Part shown: positions 6,787 to 13,937 of the stretch, in pieces
Numbering within the stretch: the first letter of the stretch is position 1
Layout: each line of letters opens with the position of its first letter
NCBI GenBank assembly: GCA_945971755.1
Contig: CAMFPJ010000008.1
Coordinates: 1 to 20,440 of the forward strand
Direction of reading: 5' to 3'
Length of the DNA stretch: 20,440 nucleotides
Source: an uncultured Clostridia bacterium
Lineage (GTDB): Bacteria; Bacillota; Clostridia; Oscillospirales; Acutalibacteraceae
Made by a program: the position numbers and the translations under genes
The notes under the pieces: generated by a model
What the model was told of the DNA's origin: nothing
Database searches by the model: none
Seen by the model: the letters and a program-made list of their open reading frames with translations, nothing else

Positions 6787-9700
6787 TTATTCTACGCTCT
6801 TAAGCGATTCAACCATATCAATCTTTTTAAGCTTAAAGTACATTACCGCATTAACAAGCATTGAGAATACAACTGTAAGAACTGCTGAAATTATAATGCT
6901 GAGTACATTAAGATTTCTTCCGAACATATAAATATCAGTTTCAACGGTTGTCATTACAAACTTATGCAGGACAACACCCATTGCGATACCAAGCAGCGTT
7001 CCCAGAACCGTAAGTACAACATTTTCTCTGTAAACATAACTTGCCACTTCGCCGTCATAAAAGCCCAAAAGCTTGATTGTTGCAAGTTCCCTTCTTCGTT
7101 CGCTGATATTTATGTTATTAAGATTGTAAATTACTACGAAAGCCAAAAGTGCAGCGGCCAATATCATCAGTAAGATAATATAGGTAAGTCTGCCAATCAT
7201 ATTGTTAAGGTCTTTAAGTGTTTCTTCGTTAAGAGTTACGGAATTTATACCCTTGATTTTAAGCAGCCGTTCCGCAACCTGCTCATCATCTGCCGACTCT
7301 GCAAGTTTAATCATAAGAACGTTACCGTCAGGTTCACCGCCGTAGAAATAATTATAAAGTGAACGGCTCATATACACATAGTTAAATATGTAGTTTTCGG
7401 TAATGCCCTTAACTGTTACCTCTTTGTAAAGTGAATCTGACTCGCTTTGACGGATAAAAATTGTATCACCGACGTCAACGTCTAAAAGCTCTGCATATTT
7501 TTCAGTAATAATTACGCCCTCATCATCTAACTCCAATTCATCTATAAGGTCCTTTCGGGGCTTTATTGAAACAAAGTTTTCAAACGTGTCATTATTAACG
7601 GGAACAACCAAATAAGCATATTTGAGGTCATCGACCGTTTCCGCATTGTTTGCCGCATAAATGATTGAACGGTGTGCCTGAATTGACTCTGAAATATCTG
7701 TAATATCCTGCACGTCGGATAGCATTGCACGCCTGCCCGCACGGGTAAGAGTACTGTCAACGGAAACTAATGCATCATACTTAAAAACTTTTCCGTACTG
7801 ATTGTTTACCATTGAGGAAACGGAATCGTTAATACCGAAGCCGACAAGCAAAAGTGCCATACAACCGCCAACACCGAAAAGGGTCATAAAGAAACGGCGT
7901 TTATAACGTAAAAGGTTGCGGCATGCCGCTTTCTGAGTAAAGTCAAGTCTGTCCCAAATAAAGCTGATGCGCTCCAAAAGAATTCGTTTACCGATTTTCG
8001 GAGATGCGGGACGCATAAGGTCTGACGGTGCACTTTTAAGTTCTTTATAGCAAGCTGCAAACGCTGCAATACAAGTACAGAGAGTTGCCAAAGCAGATGC
8101 CAAAACAGCATAGTAAACATTGAGTCTTACAATACTTTCCTTCAAGTTGTAGTAAGCCATACTGTAAGCCTTGACGATAAGACGCGGAATTGTAAATTCA
8201 CCTGCAAGAACACCGATTACACTACCGATTATGCTTGCCAAAAATGCATAGAGAATATATTTTGAAATGATCGTCGGTTTACTGTAACCGAGAGCTTTAA
8301 GGGTACCGATTTGCGTTCTTTGTTCTTCAACCATTCGTGTCATTGTTGTAAGGCAGACAAGAGCGGCAACAATAAAGAAAATAAGCGGGAAAACAGTGCC
8401 TAACGCACCAATACTCTGCGCATCGGTTGTATAACTTGTGTAAGACTCAATGGAAGACCTGTCAAGAATATACCACTCGGGCACTTCCATATTGTTAAGC
8501 CGTGTTTCAGCCTCACGAAGCTCAAGCTCTGCATCCGAAAATTCAGCAATCGCATCCTGTCTTGAAATCTCGTACTGTTCTTTACCGCGCTGAAGCTGAA
8601 TTTCTGCATCTTGAAGCTGTTTTTCAGTGTCTGAAAGAAGCTGGTCTTTATTTGCAAGTGAAGACTCAACCTCACGAATAAGTTTTTCACCGTCTGCAAT
8701 TTCTTTAGTTGCAGAAGCAATTTTATTGTCATAATCTGCAACCTGTTCTTTATAGAAAACAGCCAGCGCGGCAATGGTATTGTACTTTGCCTCTGCATCT
8801 TTCAACTGTTCTTCCGAAGCTCCGCTCTCCGCAAGTTTCTTCCAATCGTTGTAATATTTAAGTGCTTCACTCTCGGCTTTTTCCTGACTCGCAATTGCAG
8901 CAGTACGAAGTTTTTTTAGTTTTTCAACATTCTGCTTTGCTTCAGCTATTCTTTGCTTGCTTAAGGGAATTTCGGTTTCGGCATCTTCAAGCATTTTTTT
9001 CTTTGACTCGAAAAGTTCTTTACTTGCTTTTAACACTTCTTCGCTGTCAAGAAGCTGTTGGTAAGCTTCGGCAAGCTCATTTTCGGCAACTGCTTTTTTA
9101 GCATTATATTCGTTGCTTGCCTTTGTGAGCATTTCGGCAGTCTGTGAACGAACTTCGCTGTAGCGTACATCACAGCGCTTTTCCGAAATTTCTCTGATCT
9201 CTTTTGAAATATTATCTATAAGCTCTGTGTAATCGTCATTAAAACAATTTAATTCTTGAGCACCGTCAACCGTTATGTAAATTGAGGTGTAAATTGTTGT
9301 TGCAAAAGCCTCTTTGGGGATAACGACGTAACCGTCAACAACACCGTCGCCCACAGTTGCGGTACCCATATTTCCGTTAAGATAATATGCGGAACTGCAA
9401 ACGCCGACAATGGTATATGTTTCTGCGGCAAGCGTGTCAAATACTGAATCAGATGTACCTGTGCTAAGGGTCATATAATCACCGATTTTAAGACCTGATT
9501 CGTCTAAAAACTCGCGGCTTGCAAGACATTCATTATACTTTTCGGGATATCTGCCCTCAGTACACTTAATATCGTTAATACTGTCCGGCATTGAAATAGC
9601 TTTTGTTACTACCTCTTTGGAATTTGCAAGACAAACAAAGTCGGTGGTGAAAGAGCCTTCTGCCTTCTTAATTCCTTTTATCTCACGGATAGTGTTTAAG

Positions 9701-9915
9701 TCATTTTCAGTAAGCCCCAATGTGCCCACAACTCTGATATCCATTAAATTTTCTTTATCAAACTGTGCATCGGCAGAATCTTTCATTGCAGGGCTTGACG
9801 AACGAAGACCGGCAAAAAAGGCAACGCCGAGTGCTACTATTAACATTATGGAAATAAAACGGCTCAAGCTCTTTTTTATTTCTCTGAAGAAATCTTTGCG
9901 AAGTGATTTGCTCAT
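6787..9915 (-). CDS. ABC transporter permease, double FtsX type with long coiled coil
   Basis: A 1042-residue membrane subunit that works with the ATPase encoded 12 bp upstream. Layout: helix 1 (about 18-38), an outer MacB-like domain (40-245), a long charged coiled coil (about 255-478), three helices with the first FtsX core (503-525, 550-575, 600-622, including EQRTQIGTLKALGYS), then a second half with one helix (676-695), an outer domain (700-905) and three helices (912-931, 966-986, 1004-1028) with ERRRELATIKLLGF. Such pumps do not move substrates through a channel. They couple ATP use to outer-face movements for export of peptides, drugs or lipids, or to control wall enzymes. The ATG at 9915 has AAAGGAAA before it. 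The cargo cannot be read from sequence. Confidence 0.92.
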   Translation of the reverse strand: MSKSLRKDFFREIKKSLSRFISIMLIVALGVAFFAGLRSSSPAMKDSADAQFDKENLMDIRVVGTLGLTENDLNTIREIKGIKKAEGSFTTDFVCLANSKEVVTKAISMPDSINDIKCTEGRYPEKYNECLASREFLDESGLKIGDYMTLSTGTSDSVFDTLAAETYTIVGVCSSAYYLNGNMGTATVGDGVVDGYVVIPKEAFATTIYTSIYITVDGAQELNCFNDDYTELIDNISKEIREISEKRCDVRYSEVRSQTAEMLTKASNEYNAKKAVAENELAEAYQQLLDSEEVLKASKELFESKKKMLEDAETEIPLSKQRIAEAKQNVEKLKKLRTAAIASQEKAESEALKYYNDWKKLAESGASEEQLKDAEAKYNTIAALAVFYKEQVADYDNKIASATKEIADGEKLIREVESSLANKDQLLSDTEKQLQDAEIQLQRGKEQYEISRQDAIAEFSDAELELREAETRLNNMEVPEWYILDRSSIESYTSYTTDAQSIGALGTVFPLIFFIVAALVCLTTMTRMVEEQRTQIGTLKALGYSKPTIISKYILYAFLASIIGSVIGVLAGEFTIPRLIVKAYSMAYYNLKESIVRLNVYYAVLASALATLCTCIAAFAACYKELKSAPSDLMRPASPKIGKRILLERISFIWDRLDFTQKAACRNLLRYKRRFFMTLFGVGGCMALLLVGFGINDSVSSMVNNQYGKVFKYDALVSVDSTLTRAGRRAMLSDVQDITDISESIQAHRSIIYAANNAETVDDLKYAYLVVPVNNDTFENFVSIKPRKDLIDELELDDEGVIITEKYAELLDVDVGDTIFIRQSESDSLYKEVTVKGITENYIFNYVYMSRSLYNYFYGGEPDGNVLMIKLAESADDEQVAERLLKIKGINSVTLNEETLKDLNNMIGRLTYIILLMILAAALLAFVVIYNLNNINISERRRELATIKLLGFYDGEVASYVYRENVVLTVLGTLLGIAMGVVLHKFVMTTVETDIYMFGRNLNVLSIIISAVLTVVFSMLVNAVMYFKLKKIDMVESLKSVE

Positions 9916-9927
9916 TGTCTGTTTCCT

Positions 9928-10629
9928 TTACCATTCAATCTGTTCTACGGGAGTGGGCTGCGCATTGATAAGAATTTTGTCAACCTGTCCGTTTTTTATT
10001 TTTATTATTTTGTCTGCCATGGGAGCTAAAGCCGAGTTATGTGTGATAACAATAACCGTCATTCCCTTTTCACGGCAGGTGTCCTGCAAAAGTTTAAGAA
10101 TCGATTTACCCGTAATGTAGTCAAGGGCGCCTGTGGGCTCGTCACAAAGTAAAAGCTTCGGGTTTTTAGCAAGTGCGCGTGCAATTGAAACACGCTGTTG
10201 CTCACCACCTGAAAGCTGTGACGGAAAGTTGTCCGCCCTTGCGCCGAGACCGACCTCGCCCAAAAGTTGTTCTGCGTCAAGGGGATTTTTTGAAATTTGC
10301 GTAGCCATTTGAATATTTTCAACAGCGGTAAGATTTTGAATTAAGTTATAAAACTGAAAAACAAATCCTACATCGTCACGGCGGTAACGTGTAAGTTCCT
10401 TTTCGTTGTATTTGGAAATATCCTCACCGTCAACGGTGATTGTACCGGAAGTGGCAGTGTCCATTCCGCCCAGAATATTAAGCACGGTTGTTTTACCTGC
10501 GCCGCTGGGACCTACAATAACAACAAACTCACCTTTTTCAATGGGAAAGCTGATATTATCGACTGCTTTTATTTCCACTTCACCCATTTTGTAGGTTTTT
10601 ACTACGTCGTTGAATTCAATAAATGCCAT
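9928..10629 (-). CDS. ABC transporter ATPase, MacB/LolD type
   Basis: The motor subunit for the permease that follows. All ABC motifs are intact: Walker A GPSGAGKTT, Q-loop VFQFYNL, signature LSGGEQQR, Walker B LLLCDEPTGALD and the switch His in ITHN. The sequence pattern and single-domain size are those of the MacB/LolD/FtsE branch, which pairs with FtsX-like permeases. I chose the ATG at 10629 (233 residues), which opens the typical MxxIEFxDVxKxY start and has GAGAG eight bases before it. The frame extends to 10677, but that part resembles no domain and overlaps the promoter region. It is the first gene of the minus-strand cluster, facing a TetR-type regulator that probably controls it. Confidence 0.94.
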   Translation of the reverse strand: MAFIEFNDVVKTYKMGEVEIKAVDNISFPIEKGEFVVIVGPSGAGKTTVLNILGGMDTATSGTITVDGEDISKYNEKELTRYRRDDVGFVFQFYNLIQNLTAVENIQMATQISKNPLDAEQLLGEVGLGARADNFPSQLSGGEQQRVSIARALAKNPKLLLCDEPTGALDYITGKSILKLLQDTCREKGMTVIVITHNSALAPMADKIIKIKNGQVDKILINAQPTPVEQIEW

Positions 10630-10682
10630 AATTATACTCTCTTTCTTTAAGACCTGAATTCTCAAATAAATATACATCTACT

Positions 10683-10691
10683 ATTGTATCA
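10683..10691 (-). promoter_or_regulatory. candidate extended -10 promoter for the ABC cluster
   Basis: Read on the minus strand these bases are TGATACAAT, an extended -10 element (TGnTACAAT). No good -35 box lies 17 bases upstream, as is common for extended -10 promoters. The start of transcription would be near 10676, giving a leader of about 46 bases before the ATPase ATG at 10629. It is the best minus-strand promoter I can find in the divergent region. It may serve the whole run of eight genes down to 257, since I see no terminator between them. Confidence 0.5.
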
Positions 10692-10722
10692 CAAGTTTCA
10701 GGATATTGCTACATATATTTAT

Positions 10723-10736
10723 ACAATATTTATTGT
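10723..10736. promoter_or_regulatory. candidate TetR operator (palindrome)
   Basis: A perfect inverted repeat, ACAATA-TT-TATTGT, lies between the two divergent promoters. It is about 45 bases upstream of the minus-strand start and just before the outer plus-strand -35 box at 10743. TetR-family dimers bind such short palindromes, often in the shared control region with a divergent target. The sequence is AT-rich, so chance is a real alternative. Confidence 0.4.
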
Positions 10737-10742
10737 GAAAAA

Positions 10743-10803
10743 TTGACTAAATTTACAAAAAGAGTAAAATTATGTTGAATAATGGATATAGTTGTAGTAT
10801 TAT
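10743..10803 (+). promoter_or_regulatory. two candidate promoters for tetR-cdf
   Basis: The inner one pairs TTGAAT (10775-10780) with TATTAT (10798-10803) at exactly 17 bases and would start near 10810, leaving a short leader with a strong AAAGGGAGG ribosome site. The outer one pairs TTGACT (10743-10748) with TAAAAT (10765-10770) at 16 bases and lies next to the palindrome at 10723-10736. Either could be used. Overlap with a repressor site would allow self-control. Confidence 0.5.
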
Positions 10804-10833
10804 ATGCAGTAATCGAAAGGGAGGCTGATAACT

Positions 10834-11436
10834 ATGGCGATTAACGAAAATGACAGCAGAGTCATACGTACAAAAAAGCTTATCAGAAAAAGCCTTTTGG
10901 AGCTTGTTCAGGAAAAAAGTATTGACAAAATTTCTGTTAAAGAGCTTACCGACAGAGTAAATATTAACAGAGGTACATTCTACCTTCACTATAAAGATAT
11001 TGACAGTTTGGTTGAGAGTATTCAAAACGAAATTTTCAATAATTTTAACATTCTTTTAAGTGACGTTACCGTTGAACGAATACAATCTGAACCCATTGAA
11101 ATTCTTTTTGATATTTGCAGTTTTATTAAGCAAAATTCAGACGTTTGCACAGTTTTATTTTGTTCTGACCGCACTTCGTTTTTAGCGAGGGAAACAGGCA
11201 ATTTTTTAGGTAGAAAATTCTTGGAATTATTCAGTGCCGCATATCCGAATCTTTCAGACGAAAAGTATGACATTATCTGTGAATATTTCAAATACGGCGG
11301 AATGGGAATTGTACATTCTTGGCTTACTAAATACCCTGAAAAATCTCCGAGACAAATTGCAGAACTTTGGTTTAGTATTGCAAGAGGCGGAATTGTCGCA
11401 GTTTTAGAATCTGACGGAAAGGCAGTGTTACAGTAA
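10834..11436 (+). CDS. TetR/AcrR-family transcriptional regulator
   Basis: A 200-residue one-component regulator. Residues 10-58 are a TetR helix-turn-helix, ending in the typical NRGTFYLHYKD recognition helix. The start (RVIRTKKLIRKSLLELVQEK) and the helical C-terminal half resemble the clostridial group named after DhaS. The C-terminal half (about 85-190) would bind the effector, which is unknown. The ATG at 10834 follows AAAGGGAGG. Its stop codon (TAA, 11434-11436) overlaps the start of the cation transporter gene by one base, so the two are coupled. It faces the ABC exporter cluster. I infer repression of the exporter and of its own operon, though TetR-fold activators such as DhaS exist. 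Confidence 0.92.
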   Translation: MAINENDSRVIRTKKLIRKSLLELVQEKSIDKISVKELTDRVNINRGTFYLHYKDIDSLVESIQNEIFNNFNILLSDVTVERIQSEPIEILFDICSFIKQNSDVCTVLFCSDRTSFLARETGNFLGRKFLELFSAAYPNLSDEKYDIICEYFKYGGMGIVHSWLTKYPEKSPRQIAELWFSIARGGIVAVLESDGKAVLQ

Positions 11437-12602
11437 TGACTGATTTACTTTTAAGATTATTTGTACGTGACAGTGAGAAAGTTACCGACAAGAGTGTTAG
11501 AACCTCTTACGGTTTACTTGCAAGCATTACGGGAATTTTGCTTAACCTTATTCTTGCAGCCGCAAAATACGTTGCAGGTATTATTTCCGGCAGTATTTCC
11601 GTTACCGCTGACGCAATCAACAACTTGTCCGATGCCGGCTCTTCAATCGTTGCGCTTTTGGGTGTTAAAATTTCTGCAAAGCCTGCCGATAAGGACCATC
11701 CTTACGGCCACGGCAGAGTTGAGTACATATCGGCATTTATTGTATCCTTCTTCGTTCTGTTTATGGGTATTGAGTTGTTCAAAAACTCCGTTTCTAAAAT
11801 TATTCACCCCGAACCTGTTGAATTCAGCTTTGTTTCTCTTGCAATTCTTATTGTCAGTATTGTTTGCAAGCTTTGGCTGGGACTTTTCAACAGAAAGCTC
11901 GGCAAAAAGATTAACTCTGCGCCCATGATGGCCGTAATGAAAGACAGCTTCAGCGACTGTTTGGCAACGGGTGTTGCCGCAATTTCCATTATCATTTCAG
12001 CATTTTCAAAAATTAACATAGACGGCTACCTTGGTGTTGTTGTTTCAATGTTTATTTTTATTGCGGGCTTCGGTATTTTGAAGGATACACTCGGCGATAT
12101 TCTCGGTAGGTCTCCCGAAGAAGAATTTGTCAAAGAAATTACTGAAAAAATCATGTCTTACTCCCCTGTTTGCGGCGTTCACGATTTAATTATTCACGAC
12201 TACGGCCCCGCTTGCAGATTTGCCTCTGCTCACGCGGAAGTTCCGTCAGACGGCGATATTATGGAAATTCACGACGTTATTGACACCATTGAAAGAGATA
12301 TTTATAACGAATTCAGTATGCTTATCTCAATTCACATGGATCCAATTGCCATCAACGACGAAAGAATTAACGAACTTCGGGAAATCACCTCAAAAACCGT
12401 TACTGAAATTAACCCCGAACTTACAATTCACGATTTCAGAGTTGTTGACGGACCGAAACATACAAATCTTATTTTTGATATGGTTATTCCGCACGGATTA
12501 AAGCAGACAGACCGCGAAATCTGTCAAAAAATTGAAGAGGAACTCGGCAAAATAGACGAAAGATTTTTCTGTGTTATTACAGTTGACCATGCTTTTAACT
12601 AA
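11436..12602 (+). CDS. cation diffusion facilitator with two C-terminal domains, likely Mn2+/Fe2+ exporter
   Basis: A membrane exporter of divalent metal ions in exchange for protons. Six helices fill residues 25-220, with the family marks DAINNLSDAGSS in helix 2 (59-70), HPYGHGR (88-94) and the helix 5 site DSFSD (170-174). The helix 2 site reads Asn62-xxx-Asp66 and not the His/Asp of typical zinc exporters. With Asp-xxx-Asp in helix 5 this fits manganese-type members, but metal choice is an inference. At 388 residues it is about 90 longer than FieF. The extra length is a second copy of the cytoplasmic dimer domain: 248-303 and 331-385 share the pattern V/IHDF, D-GP, V/IP, EI, IE, then FF/SM-IxxD/H. 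It starts inside the tetR stop codon. Confidence 0.9.
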   Translation: MTDLLLRLFVRDSEKVTDKSVRTSYGLLASITGILLNLILAAAKYVAGIISGSISVTADAINNLSDAGSSIVALLGVKISAKPADKDHPYGHGRVEYISAFIVSFFVLFMGIELFKNSVSKIIHPEPVEFSFVSLAILIVSIVCKLWLGLFNRKLGKKINSAPMMAVMKDSFSDCLATGVAAISIIISAFSKINIDGYLGVVVSMFIFIAGFGILKDTLGDILGRSPEEEFVKEITEKIMSYSPVCGVHDLIIHDYGPACRFASAHAEVPSDGDIMEIHDVIDTIERDIYNEFSMLISIHMDPIAINDERINELREITSKTVTEINPELTIHDFRVVDGPKHTNLIFDMVIPHGLKQTDREICQKIEEELGKIDERFFCVITVDHAFN

Positions 12603-12627
12603 AAATTATTTTTTTGTTCTTTAGGTC

Positions 12628-12655
12628 TTGAAAAAAGTGTAGAAATCAGTAGAAT
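12628..12655 (+). promoter_or_regulatory. candidate promoter for prs
   Basis: TTGAAA (12628-12633) and TAGAAT (12650-12655) are 16 bases apart in the 102-bp gap after the cation transporter gene. Transcription would start near 12662. A GGAGG ribosome site follows at 12691-12695. The gap shows no GC-rich hairpin, so read-through from tetR-cdf is possible too. Confidence 0.6.
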
Positions 12656-12704
12656 ATATATGATACAAATTTTATATATTGTTTGATTGCGGAGGACTCA
12701 TAAA

Positions 12705-13874
12705 ATGGCTAACAGAGAAATCACTACTATCCCCTACGGCCCGTTGGGAATTATCGCTCTTCCGGGATGCGAAGAACTTGCTGCTAAGATTGATAAATAT
12801 CTTATCAGATGGCGTTCACAGCAGGAAAGTGAGCACAAGAGTACCATTGCTTTTGCGGGTTATGAGCGTGATACATACATTATGGACGCAACTTTTCCCA
12901 GATTCGGCACAGGCGAAGCTAAATGCTCACTTCACGCTACTGCAAGAGGCTACGACATTTTTATTGTTTGTGATATGTTTAACCATGGTATCACTTACAA
13001 AATGTACGGAAGCACTGTTCCTATGAGTCCCGACGATCATTTTGCCAACCTTAAGCGTGCTATTTCGGCAGTTGAGGGTAAAGCAAGACGAATTACGGTT
13101 ATTATGCCGATGCTTTATGAAGGCAGGCAGCACAAGCGTTCTTCACGCGAATCTCTTGACTGCGCAATCGCTCTTCAGGAGCTTTGCAACATGGGTGTTG
13201 AGAATATCATCACCTTTGACGCTCACGACCCAAGAGTTCAAAACGCAATTCCGCTTTGCGGCTTTGAAAATGTTTCTCCCGCATATCAAATGATTAAAGC
13301 ACTTGTTAACAATGTTGGCGGTCTTAATTTTGACAAGGACCACATGATGGTCATTTCCCCTGATGAGGGCGGTATGGGCCGCTGCATTTACTACTCAACA
13401 GTTTTAGGTCTTGACCTTGGAATGTTCTACAAGCGCCGTGACTACTCAAGAGTTGTTAACGGCAGAAACCCGATTTTAGAGCACTCTTTCCTCGGCTCAA
13501 ATGTTGAGGGCAAAGACGTTATCGTTGTTGACGATATGATTTCTTCAGGTGAGTCAATGCTTGAGGTTGCTTCAAAGCTTAAAGACCTCGGTGCGAACAG
13601 AGTATTCCTTTTCTCTGCATTCGGTCTTTTCTGCGAGGGTCTTACATCTTTTGAAAATGCTTACAGAAACGGCGTTTTTGACAAGGTTTTTACAACAAAC
13701 CTTGTTTACAGAATTCCCGAACTTAAAAACTGCGAATGGTACTGTGAGGTTGACTGTTCAAAATACCTTTCATACATTATTGATACTCTTAACCAAGATA
13801 AGTCCATAAGCAAGCTTCTTGACACAAGCGATAAAATTGACGCAATACTTCGCAAGAACGGTTACAAAATCTAA
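12705..13874 (+). CDS. prs: ribose-phosphate pyrophosphokinase, long clostridial form
   Basis: It makes PRPP from ribose-5-phosphate and ATP, the donor for purines, pyrimidines, histidine, tryptophan and NAD. The two phosphoribosyltransferase-like halves are present. The key sites are the flexible loop with RQHKR (141-145, RQDRK in the classical enzyme), DAHD (172-175), SPDEGG (218-223) and the PRPP loop VVDDMISSGES (274-284). At 389 residues it is some 70 longer than the usual 315, with an N-terminal extension (GPLGIIALPGCEEL near 12-25) and a C-terminal tail. Long forms like this are known in Clostridia. I chose the ATG at 12705, nine bases after GGAGG. An in-frame ATG at 12687 lies before the ribosome site. 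Identity is firm but catalytic details differ from the textbook enzyme. Confidence 0.88.
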   Translation: MANREITTIPYGPLGIIALPGCEELAAKIDKYLIRWRSQQESEHKSTIAFAGYERDTYIMDATFPRFGTGEAKCSLHATARGYDIFIVCDMFNHGITYKMYGSTVPMSPDDHFANLKRAISAVEGKARRITVIMPMLYEGRQHKRSSRESLDCAIALQELCNMGVENIITFDAHDPRVQNAIPLCGFENVSPAYQMIKALVNNVGGLNFDKDHMMVISPDEGGMGRCIYYSTVLGLDLGMFYKRRDYSRVVNGRNPILEHSFLGSNVEGKDVIVVDDMISSGESMLEVASKLKDLGANRVFLFSAFGLFCEGLTSFENAYRNGVFDKVFTTNLVYRIPELKNCEWYCEVDCSKYLSYIIDTLNQDKSISKLLDTSDKIDAILRKNGYKI

Positions 13875-13896
13875 TAAGGCTTTATCTTATACAGTA

Positions 13897-13924
13897 AACC
13901 CCCGATGAAAACTCATCGGGGGTT
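13897..13924. terminator. strong hairpin terminator between converging genes
   Basis: AACCCCCGATGA (13897-13908) pairs perfectly over 12 bp with TCATCGGGGGTT (13913-13924) around an AAAC loop. On the plus strand a T-rich stretch (ACATTTTGTTTATTT) follows, so it ends prs transcription. The converging GH38 gene stops 14 bp beyond on the other strand. There the following bases (TTTACTG) are only weakly T-rich, so use in both directions is likely but less certain. Confidence 0.9.
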
Positions 13925-13937
13925 ACATTTTGTTTAT

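Noticed and set aside
9617..10120. 167-codon open frame on the plus strand
   Set aside because: It lies antisense across the start of the permease gene and the end of the ATPase gene, has no family-like motif, and the minus-strand genes are unmistakable.
11461..11928. 155-codon open frame on the plus strand in another frame of the cation transporter gene
   Set aside because: It is an overlapping frame inside a clearly conserved gene, Leu/Phe/Pro-rich with no domain.
12600..12626. Terminator after the cation transporter gene
   Set aside because: There is a T-rich run near 12608-12615, but no GC-containing stem before it.
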